The notes under the pieces are model-generated. The model was not told the origin of the DNA. It did not search any database and saw only the letters and a list, made by a program, of their open reading frames with translations. A program made the position numbers and the translations under genes. Below are positions 23,995 to 35,349 of a DNA stretch of 64,000 bases, one piece after another; position 1 is the first letter of the stretch; each line of letters starts with the position of its first letter. The stretch comes from Pseudomonadota bacterium (GTDB taxonomy: Bacteria > Desulfobacterota > Binatia > Binatales > Binataceae): positions 1 through 64,000 of the forward strand of contig JAJPKP010000017.1 of the NCBI GenBank assembly GCA_021323675.1, read 5' to 3'.

Positions 23995-24858
23995 CTACGA
24001 CACTATCGATTTCAGGTATTCGCGCAATCGCGGAGCCAGGTCCGGCCGTTTCAGGCCGAAGCCGACCTGCGCGGCGATAAACCCCGCGCGATCGCCGAGA
24101 TCGTAGCGAATGCCCTCGAATTCGTAGCCGTAGAGCTTGCGCCGCGCCGCCAGCGCCATCAGGGCGTCGGTAAGCTGAATCTCGCCGCCCTTTCCCGGCT
24201 TGCCCTCGGCGAGCAGCTCGAAGATGTCGGGCGTGAGCACGTAGCGCCCCATGATCGCGAGGTCGCTCGGAGCTTCCTCGACCCGCGGCTTTTCCACCAT
24301 CCCGGTCAGCTCGAAGAGCCTTTCGCCGGCGGTTTTCGCCGCGACGATTCCGTACTTGGGAATCTCGCTGTGCGCGACGCGCAGCAGCGCGACCACGGGC
24401 GCCTCGCGGGCCACCGCGGCCTCGATCAACTGGCCAAGGCACGGGCGCGGGCAATCGAAAATGTCGTCGGGCAGCATCACCGCGAACGGCTCGTCGCCGA
24501 CCGCGTCGCGCGCCTGAAGCACGGCGTGGCCGAGGCCGAGCGGCTTTGCCTGCTCGGCGATCGTGAAGCGTGCGAGCTTGTTGGGGCGGCGGACGATCTC
24601 GAGGATGTCGTGCTTGCCGCGTTCTTCGAGATGGCGTTCGAGTTCCTCGGCCGGCTGAAAATGCTCGATCACCTTGGTGCGTCCGGGCGCGACCACGACG
24701 ATGATCTCTTCGATTCCCGAGGCGACCGCTTCCTCGACCACGAGCTGGATCGCCGGGGTATCGATGACGGGAAGGATTTCCTTGGGGATGACCTTGGACG
24801 CCGGAAGCATCCGGGTGCCGAGGCCGGCGGCCACGATTACTGCTTTTCGAATTTTCAT
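23995..24858 (-). CDS. galU: UTP-glucose-1-phosphate uridylyltransferase
   Basis: This 287-residue nucleotidyltransferase makes UDP-glucose for polysaccharide and envelope synthesis. Seen: AVIVAAGLGTRMLPASKVIPKEILPVIDTPAIQLVVEEAVASGIEEIIVVV at the N-terminus (nucleotide-binding loop and the catalytic lysine region), GLGHAVLQARDAVGDEPFAVMLPDDIFDC, then VEKPRVEEAPSDLAIMGRYVLTPDIFELL and GEIQLTDALMAL, all typical of GalU. Length matches the family. It follows the dksA gene on the same strand with 14 bp between, so they are probably co-transcribed. Confidence 0.93.
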   Translation of the reverse strand: MKIRKAVIVAAGLGTRMLPASKVIPKEILPVIDTPAIQLVVEEAVASGIEEIIVVVAPGRTKVIEHFQPAEELERHLEERGKHDILEIVRRPNKLARFTIAEQAKPLGLGHAVLQARDAVGDEPFAVMLPDDIFDCPRPCLGQLIEAAVAREAPVVALLRVAHSEIPKYGIVAAKTAGERLFELTGMVEKPRVEEAPSDLAIMGRYVLTPDIFELLAEGKPGKGGEIQLTDALMALAARRKLYGYEFEGIRYDLGDRAGFIAAQVGFGLKRPDLAPRLREYLKSIVS

Positions 24859-24872
24859 GCGGATGTCGGAGC

Positions 24873-25232
24873 TCAGCCCTGGCGCTCGCGCGCTTCCTGA
24901 GCCGACTTACATGATATGCAAAAAGTGGTGACGGGTCTCGCTTTTAATCGCTCGATGCCGATCTCGTTGCCGCACGCTTCGCATCGCCCGTAGGTGCCTT
25001 CGTCGATCCGGGCGACCGCCTCCTCGATTTTGGCGAGGAGCTTGCGCTCGCGATCGCGCAGCCGCAACTGGAAGTTGCGATCGCTTTCCATCGTGGCCCG
25101 ATCGGTGGGGTCTGCGTAGCCGCCGCCGGCGCCATTGTTCATCTGGCCGACCGCGCGTTCCGCTTCGTTCAGAATTTCCTGCTTTCGTTCTTCCAGTAAT
25201 TTACGGAAGAGTTTGAGGTCTCTTTGCCTCAT
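24873..25232 (-). CDS. dksA: DksA/TraR-family RNA polymerase-binding transcription factor
   Basis: A 119-residue DksA-type protein with a coiled-coil (about residues 5-75) and a C-terminal zinc finger formed by Cys84, Cys87, Cys105 and Cys108. The coiled-coil tip keeps the D-x-x-D-x-A motif (D41, D44, A46), which in DksA contacts the polymerase active site, so it should be functional in the stringent response with ppGpp. It is shorter than E. coli DksA at the N-terminus, as in many non-enteric bacteria. It is first in the gene pair with galU and diverges from larC. Confidence 0.9.
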   Translation of the reverse strand: MRQRDLKLFRKLLEERKQEILNEAERAVGQMNNGAGGGYADPTDRATMESDRNFQLRLRDRERKLLAKIEEAVARIDEGTYGRCEACGNEIGIERLKARPVTTFCISCKSAQEARERQG

Positions 25233-25295
25233 TCGATGAGTCGGCGCTGAGCCGGATTTTTGATTCTATCGGCGGCCTGATAGCATGTAAAGGTC

Positions 25296-26513
25296 ATGGC
25301 GACCAGAACCGCCTATTTCGACGCATTCTCGGGACTTGCCGGCGACATGATTGTCGCCGCGATGCTCGATTGCGGCGCGAGCTTCGACGATCTCGAACGC
25401 GCGGTCGCCTCCCTCGGCCTTGACGGCTACCGGCTCAAGCAGAGCCGGCGCGTGATGAGCGGGATATCGGCGGCGCATTTCAGCGTCGAAGTCAGCGGCC
25501 ATCAGCCGCATCGCCATCTCGGCGAAATCGCCGCGATGATCGACGGGGCCGGGATGCTTTCACAATCGGTCAAGCGGCGCGCCAAAGCAATCTTCGAGGC
25601 GCTGGCGCAGGCCGAGGCGAAAATCCACAACACCACGCCCGACCAGGTGCACTTTCATGAAGTCGGCGCCGTCGATTCCATCGTGGACGTGGTCGGCGCG
25701 GCGTGGGCGCTCGATGAGCTCGGAATCGGCGAGCTCCTGGTCTCTCCGCTGCCCGCCGGGACGGGTTTTGCCCGATCGCAGCACGGAATAATTCCGGTTC
25801 CGGCACCCGCGACCGCGGAACTGCTGGCCGGTTTCCCCCTGCGGCTTGGCGATGGCGCGGCGGAGATGGTTACGCCGACGGGCGCGGCGGTTGTGAGGGC
25901 TTTGGCGCGGCCCGCCCCGGTTCCGCTTTCCTTTGAAATCGAAAAGATCGGCTACGGTGCGGGCACGCGAACGCTGGAAGACCGGCCCAACGTGCTGCGC
26001 GTGATGATAGGGCGGGAGCACGCCGCCTTCGACGCGGATGAGATGATCGAGATCGCCGCCAATATCGACGACCTCAATCCCCAGGTGTACGAGCACGTGA
26101 TGGAGCGGCTGTTCGCGGCGGGCGCGCGCGACGTGACGCTCACGCCGACGATGATGAAGAAAGGGCGGCCGGCGGTGATATTGAGCGTAATCGCGGAGCC
26201 GCCGAGCCGCGACGCGATTGCGCGGATCATTTTCGCCGAGACCTCGACGATCGGCCTCAGGTTCCATCCCGCCTCCCGCCTGAAACTGCATCGCGAGATC
26301 CGCGAGGTCGAAACCCGCTTCGGGAAGATTCGCGTGAAAGTGTCGCACGCGCACGACGGCCGCGCGCATCTTCACGGCCATGCGCACGAGTACGAAGCTT
26401 CGAATGTCGCGCCGGAGTATGATGACTGCAAGCGGGCCGCGGTCGAACACGGTATCGCGCTGAGAATCGTGATGGACGAAGCGCGCGAGGCGGCACGCAA
26501 GCAACTGGGCTGA
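25296..26513 (+). CDS. larC: nickel-pincer cofactor biosynthesis protein LarC (nickel insertion)
   Basis: A 405-residue LarC-family protein, which inserts nickel into the pyridinium-dithiocarboxylate mononucleotide cofactor. Seen: AYFDAFSGLAGDMIVAAMLDCGA at the N-terminus, LAQAEAKIHNTTPDQVHFHEVGAVDSIVDVVGAAWAL with the histidine-rich motif, VPAPATAELLAGFPLRLGD, and IAANIDDLNPQVYEHVMERLFAAGARDVTLTPTMMKKGRP near the C-terminal domain. The gene is one uninterrupted frame, unlike cases where LarC is made by frameshifting. No larA, larB or larE is in the window. Its stop overlaps the ATG of queE by one base. Confidence 0.9.
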   Translation: MATRTAYFDAFSGLAGDMIVAAMLDCGASFDDLERAVASLGLDGYRLKQSRRVMSGISAAHFSVEVSGHQPHRHLGEIAAMIDGAGMLSQSVKRRAKAIFEALAQAEAKIHNTTPDQVHFHEVGAVDSIVDVVGAAWALDELGIGELLVSPLPAGTGFARSQHGIIPVPAPATAELLAGFPLRLGDGAAEMVTPTGAAVVRALARPAPVPLSFEIEKIGYGAGTRTLEDRPNVLRVMIGREHAAFDADEMIEIAANIDDLNPQVYEHVMERLFAAGARDVTLTPTMMKKGRPAVILSVIAEPPSRDAIARIIFAETSTIGLRFHPASRLKLHREIREVETRFGKIRVKVSHAHDGRAHLHGHAHEYEASNVAPEYDDCKRAAVEHGIALRIVMDEAREAARKQLG

Positions 26514-27166
26514 TGGCATCCGGGCGGCTGCATATCAACGAAATCTTCTACAGCATCCAGGGCGAATCGACGTACGCCGGGCGCCCCTGCGTGTTCGTGC
26601 GGCTTACGGGATGCAACCTGCGATGCCGATGGTGCGACACGGAATACGCGTTTTACGAGGGCCGCCGGATGACGATCGACGAAGTCGCGGCCGCGGTGGC
26701 AGGCTATGGATGCAAGTTGGTCGAGATTACCGGCGGCGAGCCGCTCCTGCAGGAAGGCGTTTATCCGCTGATCGATTCGCTGTTTTCGACCGGCCATACC
26801 GTGATGGTCGAGACGTCGGGCGCGGTCGACGTAAGCAGGCTTGACCCGCGCGCGATCAAAATCATGGACGTGAAGTGCCCGGGAAGCGGCGAATGCGATC
26901 GCAACCTGTGGAGCAACTTCGAGCATCTTGGGGCCCGCGACGAGATCAAGTTCGTGATTGCCGACCGCGCCGATTACGAATGGGCACGCGAGATAATCCG
27001 CAAGCGATGCGGTTCGCTGCGCATTGGCGCCATCCTGATGAGCCCCGCGTTCGGCGAGCTTGATCCGGTCGTTTTGGCGGGATGGATTCTGGAGGATCGC
27101 CTGCCCGCGCGCCTCCAGCTTCAACTCCACAAATACATCTGGCCCCCCAACACTCGCGGCGTGTAG
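26513..27166 (+). CDS. queE: 7-carboxy-7-deazaguanine synthase (radical SAM)
   Basis: A 217-residue radical-SAM enzyme of the queuosine/deazapurine pathway, which rearranges 6-carboxytetrahydropterin to 7-carboxy-7-deazaguanine. The cluster-binding C-x3-C-x2-C motif is Cys34, Cys38 and Cys41 (TGCNLRCRWCDTEYAF), after the characteristic INEIFYSIQGESTYAGRPCVFVR. EITGGEPLLQEGVYPLID is the SAM-binding glycine-rich element. Length is standard. The start overlaps the larC stop (TGATG), so translation is coupled even though the two pathways are unrelated. No other queuosine genes are in view. Confidence 0.92.
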   Translation: MASGRLHINEIFYSIQGESTYAGRPCVFVRLTGCNLRCRWCDTEYAFYEGRRMTIDEVAAAVAGYGCKLVEITGGEPLLQEGVYPLIDSLFSTGHTVMVETSGAVDVSRLDPRAIKIMDVKCPGSGECDRNLWSNFEHLGARDEIKFVIADRADYEWAREIIRKRCGSLRIGAILMSPAFGELDPVVLAGWILEDRLPARLQLQLHKYIWPPNTRGV

Positions 27167-27208
27167 GCGCCTTGACCGTCGGCGCGTTTCGACTAGGCTT
27201 GAAAAGCT

Positions 27209-27532
27209 ATGCCCGCACCATTGATTAGCGATGTGCTGCCCGATTTGCTCGAGGAGATGGTTTATCTCGCGCGGCAGGCGGGGGCAGATCCGCTCGAAGG
27301 CCAGCTTCGCGCGCTGAAGATAGAATCGGTCTGCGATTGCGGCGATGAAAATTGTGCCAGCTTCGCGACCGCGCCGGTGGTCAAGGTGGCCAACTTCGTC
27401 GAGCTGCAATCGATGGAGGGGCAGTTGATAATCGACCTGAATGCCGAGAACGAAATCTGTTTCATCGAGGTGCTCGGCCGCCCCGACGTAAAATACCTGC
27501 TCGAAGAGTACTACGAATCCGCCTCAGGCTGA
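27209..27532 (+). CDS. small hypothetical protein with C-x-C-x4-C motif
   Basis: A 107-residue acidic protein I do not recognise. It has an N-terminal helical part (LPDLLEEMVYLARQAGADPLEGQLRAL), a three-cysteine motif VCDCGDENCASFATAP that could bind a metal or cluster, and a C-terminal strand pair ending IEVLGRPDVKYLLEEYY. It follows queE at 42 bp on the same strand and is probably in that transcript. The regular composition and codon use suggest a real gene. Confidence 0.7.
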   Translation: MPAPLISDVLPDLLEEMVYLARQAGADPLEGQLRALKIESVCDCGDENCASFATAPVVKVANFVELQSMEGQLIIDLNAENEICFIEVLGRPDVKYLLEEYYESASG

Positions 27533-27541
27533 GGAACGAGC

Positions 27542-27820
27542 CTAACGTTCGTCGGAATCGCCGGAATCGGAAGCGTCGCCGGAATTTTGATCCTGATCCG
27601 TGTCGCTGTCGGAATCGCCGGAATTCTGCTCGACCTGCGAGCTGTCGGCGCGATCGTTTGAGTCCTGCGACGCCGCATCCTGGCCGCCCTGCTGGCGATC
27701 TCCGTAGCTGCTGTCGTCGGCTCCCTGCGGGCTTTGCGCCCGCGCCGTCCGCGCAAGTCCAAGAACGATCACTATCGCGAAGATGCCGAGGGCTCTGGCC
27801 GCAAACGAAGCCGAACGCAT
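27542..27820 (-). CDS. small secreted acidic low-complexity protein
   Basis: About 92 residues. A cleavable signal peptide is evident: MRSASFAARALGIFAIVIVLGLARTARA-Q. The mature part is almost entirely Asp, Ser, Gln and Gly (for example DSDSDTDQDQNSGDASDSGDS), with no fold expected. ATG 27820 has GGAGGA about six bases upstream, so the longer frame to 27868 was rejected. An acidic disordered periplasmic or surface protein could bind calcium or other cations, but function is unknown. It faces the unknown 107-residue gene tail to tail with a 9-bp gap. Confidence 0.7.
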   Translation of the reverse strand: MRSASFAARALGIFAIVIVLGLARTARAQSPQGADDSSYGDRQQGGQDAASQDSNDRADSSQVEQNSGDSDSDTDQDQNSGDASDSGDSDER

Positions 27821-27914
27821 CAGGATTCCTCCAATCAAGAAGATAATGCCGCGCGCCGGGCGAGCCAACGGCGCGGCTTAACGGAAATACGGTCGATAAG
27901 CCCGATGAAGGATG

Positions 27915-28745
27915 CTAGCCGGCCGCGCATTGCCGCCGCGGCATCCGAAATTGATCGACGAATGCGATCACCTCGGCCGCGACGCGATCCTTTTCGCTGT
28001 CCACGGTAATAACGTGGTAGCTCTCTTCCAGGATGACCTCGCGGCGCTCGGCGCTGCCCAAATGCTTCGCCACGAAGGCCATGTTGCGTTCCATCGGACA
28101 GGTATGGTCCTGCCGCGAGTAGATGGTGAGCGCGGGCTGAGTGATGCGATCGAGGCGGCGGCGCACCATCCGCGACAGGTCGAGCAGATTGATGGGCGCG
28201 GACAGGGGAATCAGCCGCATGCTCGGATGGATGCCCCTCGCGGCCGCGTCGTGGATGTCCGATCCGGCATCGTTGTGCAGATACAGATGCCGGGCGAGGT
28301 TGCCGACCTTCTGAATCGCGCGCATCGCGATCGTCGCGCCGCGCGAGAGAAAGAACGCCGGCGCCAGCATCGCGATTCCTGAAACCGCATCGCCCTGATC
28401 GATCGCGAGCCGCGCGGCCAGCACCGCGCCGGCCGAAAGGCCGATGACCACACTTGGATCGTTGTAGCGCCTCAGGTCCTCGAAGCCCTGCACCACGCTT
28501 TCGTACCAGTTGTCGTAGGTCGATGCGCCCAGGTCCTCGGGCTCGCCGGCGTGGCCGTTGAGTCTAACGCCGCGCACACGGATTCCGGCATCGGCAAGCT
28601 GCTTGCCGAGCCATCGCATCTCGTACGGGGTGCCGGTGAGGCCGTGGACCAGGAGGGCGCTGACGCCCTCGCCGGGAAAGAAGAATTCGCTTTTGTCTAC
28701 GCCGGGATGGTTCGTCGATGGAGGTTCGTCGTCGTTTGAGTTCAT
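27915..28745 (-). CDS. alpha/beta-hydrolase (carboxylesterase/monoacylglycerol lipase-like)
   Basis: A 276-residue serine hydrolase. Seen: oxyanion motif LLVHGLTGTPYEMRWLG, nucleophile Ser104 in GLSAG, an acid in TIYSRQDHTCP, and a histidine in EESYHVITVDSEKD, in the right order for a catalytic triad. The pattern is closest to Est30-type carboxylesterases and bacterial monoacylglycerol lipases, small cytoplasmic enzymes cleaving short esters. It is 22 bp downstream of ppiD on the same strand, likely in the same transcript. Substrate cannot be deduced. Confidence 0.88.
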   Translation of the reverse strand: MNSNDDEPPSTNHPGVDKSEFFFPGEGVSALLVHGLTGTPYEMRWLGKQLADAGIRVRGVRLNGHAGEPEDLGASTYDNWYESVVQGFEDLRRYNDPSVVIGLSAGAVLAARLAIDQGDAVSGIAMLAPAFFLSRGATIAMRAIQKVGNLARHLYLHNDAGSDIHDAAARGIHPSMRLIPLSAPINLLDLSRMVRRRLDRITQPALTIYSRQDHTCPMERNMAFVAKHLGSAERREVILEESYHVITVDSEKDRVAAEVIAFVDQFRMPRRQCAAG

Positions 28746-28766
28746 ACCTGTGCCTGCCCGCGCGGG

Positions 28767-31949
<3,183 letters not shown>

Positions 31950-32006
31950 TCGGCGCGGCGGACGGCGGTAAGTTTTCCCATTGCCCGCACCTCAGGGCGA
32001 ACTTAA

Positions 32007-32855
32007 GTGAAAACCTCCTTCCTTTGGCGCAACCGCGTGATCCTGACCGGCGGCGCGCTGATTGTCTTCTCGCTCTACCTGATGACGGCGGGAGTGCGCC
32101 ACGGCGACCGTATCGCGGCGCCCGCGCGCGCGATGCTTGAAGTGCTGCGCCCCGTGCAATCCGGCACCTCCGATTTCACCCGCGGCCTCAGTTCCGTCTA
32201 CCACGATTACCTCAACCTGGTTCACGTCCGGCAGGAGAACGAACATCTGCTGGCCGAGCTGGCGCGCGTCAAGGCGGATCAGGCGCGGATGGCGGAGCTG
32301 GAGGCCGAAAACCGCCATCTCTCGGAACTGCTGGAACTGAGGGACGCGATGGGCGTGGACGCAATCGCCGCCAACGTGATCGGCAGCGATGCGACCGGAC
32401 TGTCGCATACGCTCATCCTCGGGCAGGGATCGGACAGCGGACTCAAACCGGGGATGGCGGTGCTGTCGAACGAGGGCGTGGTGGGCAGGATAATCGCCGC
32501 CAGCCCGCACGCCTCGCGCGTGCTGCTAATCGACGATCACAACTCGGCGCTCGACGGATTCGACCAGCGATCGCGGTCGCGGGGGATCGTCGCCGGGGTG
32601 GTCGATGACGGCATGATCATGAAGTACGTCGATCGTTCCGAGGACATCAAGTCCGGCGACACGATCGTCACCTCGGGGTTGGATGGAATTTTTCCGCGCG
32701 GGCTTCTGGTCGGCACCGTCAGCAGCGTGCATCGCGAGGGCCCGGGCTTGTTCCTGAACGTGCAGCTCGCGCCGGCGGTCAATTTCCGCAATCTCGAACA
32801 GGTGATGGTAGTGAGGCAGCAGGCGCCGCAAATGATCGGCGACAAAAAAGGCTGA
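32007..32855 (+). CDS. mreC: rod shape-determining protein MreC
   Basis: A 282-residue bitopic protein: one N-terminal membrane helix (VILTGGALIVFSLYLMTAG), a coiled-coil (about residues 68-110, QENEHLLAELARVKADQARMAELEAENRHLSELLEL), then two beta-barrel domains in the periplasm with VLSNEGVVGRIIAASPHASRVLLIDDHNSALD and DGIFPRGLLVGTVSSV. MreC links MreB filaments to PBP2. Its position 57 bp after mreB and just before mreD fits. It appears full length. Confidence 0.95.
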   Translation: MKTSFLWRNRVILTGGALIVFSLYLMTAGVRHGDRIAAPARAMLEVLRPVQSGTSDFTRGLSSVYHDYLNLVHVRQENEHLLAELARVKADQARMAELEAENRHLSELLELRDAMGVDAIAANVIGSDATGLSHTLILGQGSDSGLKPGMAVLSNEGVVGRIIAASPHASRVLLIDDHNSALDGFDQRSRSRGIVAGVVDDGMIMKYVDRSEDIKSGDTIVTSGLDGIFPRGLLVGTVSSVHREGPGLFLNVQLAPAVNFRNLEQVMVVRQQAPQMIGDKKG

Positions 32856-32860
32856 GGACT

Positions 32861-33367
32861 TTGCGACTGAGCGCCCTGTTCGCACTGCTCGCGTTTGCTT
32901 CGCTCGGCATCGAGACGGCGGTGCCTTACTGGTTCCCGCTGCGGGTGCTGGTGCCGAACCTGATTGTGATCCTGGCGGTGGACCTGGGCCTGCGCCATCA
33001 CGGCGCGATTCCGGTGGCGCTGGCGTTTGCGATGGGGTACGCGACCGATGCGTTCGCGGGAACCATGCTTGGCTTGAACGCGATGCTTATCACGGTGGTG
33101 TATCTGCTGGCGTATTTCGTTTCGAGCCGCCTGATGGTGACGACGGCCTTTATCGGCGCGGTGCTGGTGTTTGTGGGCGTGATAATCGCGACCTTCGGCG
33201 CGGTGCTGGTGGCATCGGGATTCTCGGCGATGGCGCAGGCGGACGCCCTGCTTCCCCATTTCGCGGCGCAAGCGGCGGTGTCGGCGATTATTGCTCCCGC
33301 AATTTTTTCCTTACTCGGCTGGCTGAAGCGGCTGACTGGATTGCCTGTCGCTCCAGTGCGTGAATAG
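32861..33367 (+). CDS. mreD: rod shape-determining protein MreD
   Basis: A 168-residue integral membrane protein with about five helices; RVLVPNLIVILAVDLGLRHHGAIPVALAFAMGYATDAFAGTMLGLNAM matches the MreD core. It starts with TTG at 32861, five bases after mreC stops, behind GAGGAC. MreD completes the MreBCD complex. It is followed by the PBP2 gene after 21 bp. Confidence 0.92.
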   Translation: MRLSALFALLAFASLGIETAVPYWFPLRVLVPNLIVILAVDLGLRHHGAIPVALAFAMGYATDAFAGTMLGLNAMLITVVYLLAYFVSSRLMVTTAFIGAVLVFVGVIIATFGAVLVASGFSAMAQADALLPHFAAQAAVSAIIAPAIFSLLGWLKRLTGLPVAPVRE

Positions 33368-33388
33368 AGTGTAGTTGGGGATGCGCCC

Positions 33389-35320
33389 GTGGCGAAGTTT
33401 CGCCCCAGACCACAAGACCGCCCTGTTCCTAAGCTCGAACCGAGAATCGCCGTTCTGACCGCGGCGATGGTGACGGTGCTCGCGCTGGTCTCGGTGCGGC
33501 TCTACTACCTCCAGGTGATGCAGCATCAGGAGATGACGGAGCTGGCCGATCGCAACCGTATCCGGCTGCTGCGCGTGCCTGCCCCGCGCGGCCTGGTCTT
33601 CGACCGCCGCCATCGCCCTCTGGTCGATACCCAGCCGACCTTCGACGCCGAAATCGTGCCCGAAGACTCCACCAATCTTTCTGAAACGATAGAACGGCTT
33701 GAGAGCTACCTGGGCGAAGATCACGTTGCGGACAAAATTGCCGATGCCGATGAAGAAGGACGCCCGCCCTACGAGCCCGTCCTGGTGGAAGAGCGCCTGG
33801 ATTGGCCGAAGGTCGTCGCCCTCGAAGCGCATCAGCTCGATTTGCCGGGAGTAAGCCTCGAAATCACGCCCGGACGCCACTACCTGTACGGCAAACTGGC
33901 GGCGCATCTGCTCGGTTACGTGGGCGAGGTGAGTCGCGAAGATTTGATCAAGCAGACCGCCTATCACATGGGCGACGAGATCGGAAAATTCGGCCTTGAA
34001 CGGGGATGGGAACCGTTCTTGCGCGGACAGGCGGGCGGAGAGGAAGTCGAGGTTGATGCGGTCGGCAGGCGGCTGCGGGTCCTCAAGGAGATTCCCGACA
34101 CCCCCGGCGAGAGCGTCGTGCTGACCATCGATCTGGACCTTCAGCAGGCGGCTGAGCAGGCGATGGAGGGAAAGAACGGCGCGCTGGTGGCGCTCGACCC
34201 CAACAACGGCGACGTGCTCGCGATGGTATCGCATCCGGCGTTCGACCCCGATGTGTTTGGAGCAGGAGTCAAATCGGCGGATTGGCGCACGCTGATGAGT
34301 GACCCGAACCATCCGCTGCAGAACCGGGTTATACAGGGGACCTATCCGCCGGGATCGACTTTCAAGATCGTCGATTCCATCGCGGGCCTGCAGGAGGGAT
34401 CTCTGACCGAGGACACCGCGTACAGTTGTGCCGGCGGCATCTGGTTCGGCGGACGCGAGTACCACTGCTGGCGCAAGCAGGGCCACGGAACCATCGGCCT
34501 GCATAACGCGATCGTCCGGTCGTGCGACGTGTACTTCTACGACGTCGGCCAGCATCTCGGAATCGACAAGCTCGCCCATTGGGCGAACCTGCTCGGGCTC
34601 GGACTCAAAACCGGCATCGCACTGGACAACGAAAAATCCGGCGTTATTCCGTCTTCGGCCTGGAAGCAGAAGCGCTATCACGAACGATGGTACCCGGCGG
34701 AGACGCTGTCGGTCTCGATCGGACAGGGTTACGTCGCCGTCACGCCGCTTCAGCTCGCGCAGCTTGCCGAGATGGTGGCGAACGGTGGCACGCGCTATCA
34801 GCCGCAGTTCGTAAAGGAAGTCGAGTCGCTCGATGGCGGAGTCGCGAAGGCATATCCGCCCGTCGTCGAGCAACACGTGGACATTTCGCCGGAGACTCTT
34901 CAGATCGTTCGCGACGCGATGGCGGATGTCGTCAACGGCCCTGGCGGCACTGCTCATAAGGCGGCGCTGCCCGGAATCACGGTATGCGCAAAGACGGGCA
35001 CCGCGCAGATCGTCGGCAACAAGGGCAGCCTGGTGGCGGGCGAGGACGAGGACAAGATGCCGGAAAAGTACCGCGACCACGCCTGGCTGATCGCGTTCGC
35101 CCCGAAAGAGCATCCGCAAATCGCCATCGCCTGCCTGGTCGAGCACGGCGGCCACGGCGGCGCAGCCGCGGCTCCCGTGGTGCATGACGTGATGCAGCGT
35201 TTCTTCCAGCTCTACCCGCCGGCCCCTCAGACGCCGGAGCTTACGGAAGATCGCGCCAACAGGCCCGCGATCGCTCGCGTGCTCGAAGACGATACGGCGG
35301 ACGAGACCGCGGAGCGCTAG
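33389..35320 (+). CDS. mrdA: penicillin-binding protein 2 (elongation transpeptidase)
   Basis: A 643-residue class B PBP. An N-terminal membrane helix (AVLTAAMVTVLALVSVRLYYL) is followed by the pedestal domain with RGLVFDRRHRPLVDTQPTFDAEIVP and the transpeptidase domain with the active-site S323-TFK tetrad, an S-x-N-like SCD later, and the K535-TG triad (CAKTGTAQI). It crosslinks lateral-wall peptidoglycan with RodA. GTG start at 33389. Slightly longer than enteric PBP2 because of a C-terminal tail. Fourth gene of the shape operon, with rodA 29 bp after it. Confidence 0.95.
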   Translation: MAKFRPRPQDRPVPKLEPRIAVLTAAMVTVLALVSVRLYYLQVMQHQEMTELADRNRIRLLRVPAPRGLVFDRRHRPLVDTQPTFDAEIVPEDSTNLSETIERLESYLGEDHVADKIADADEEGRPPYEPVLVEERLDWPKVVALEAHQLDLPGVSLEITPGRHYLYGKLAAHLLGYVGEVSREDLIKQTAYHMGDEIGKFGLERGWEPFLRGQAGGEEVEVDAVGRRLRVLKEIPDTPGESVVLTIDLDLQQAAEQAMEGKNGALVALDPNNGDVLAMVSHPAFDPDVFGAGVKSADWRTLMSDPNHPLQNRVIQGTYPPGSTFKIVDSIAGLQEGSLTEDTAYSCAGGIWFGGREYHCWRKQGHGTIGLHNAIVRSCDVYFYDVGQHLGIDKLAHWANLLGLGLKTGIALDNEKSGVIPSSAWKQKRYHERWYPAETLSVSIGQGYVAVTPLQLAQLAEMVANGGTRYQPQFVKEVESLDGGVAKAYPPVVEQHVDISPETLQIVRDAMADVVNGPGGTAHKAALPGITVCAKTGTAQIVGNKGSLVAGEDEDKMPEKYRDHAWLIAFAPKEHPQIAIACLVEHGGHGGAAAAPVVHDVMQRFFQLYPPAPQTPELTEDRANRPAIARVLEDDTADETAER

Positions 35321-35349
35321 GTTGCGCCATCCGGTCCAGGAATCCGAAA

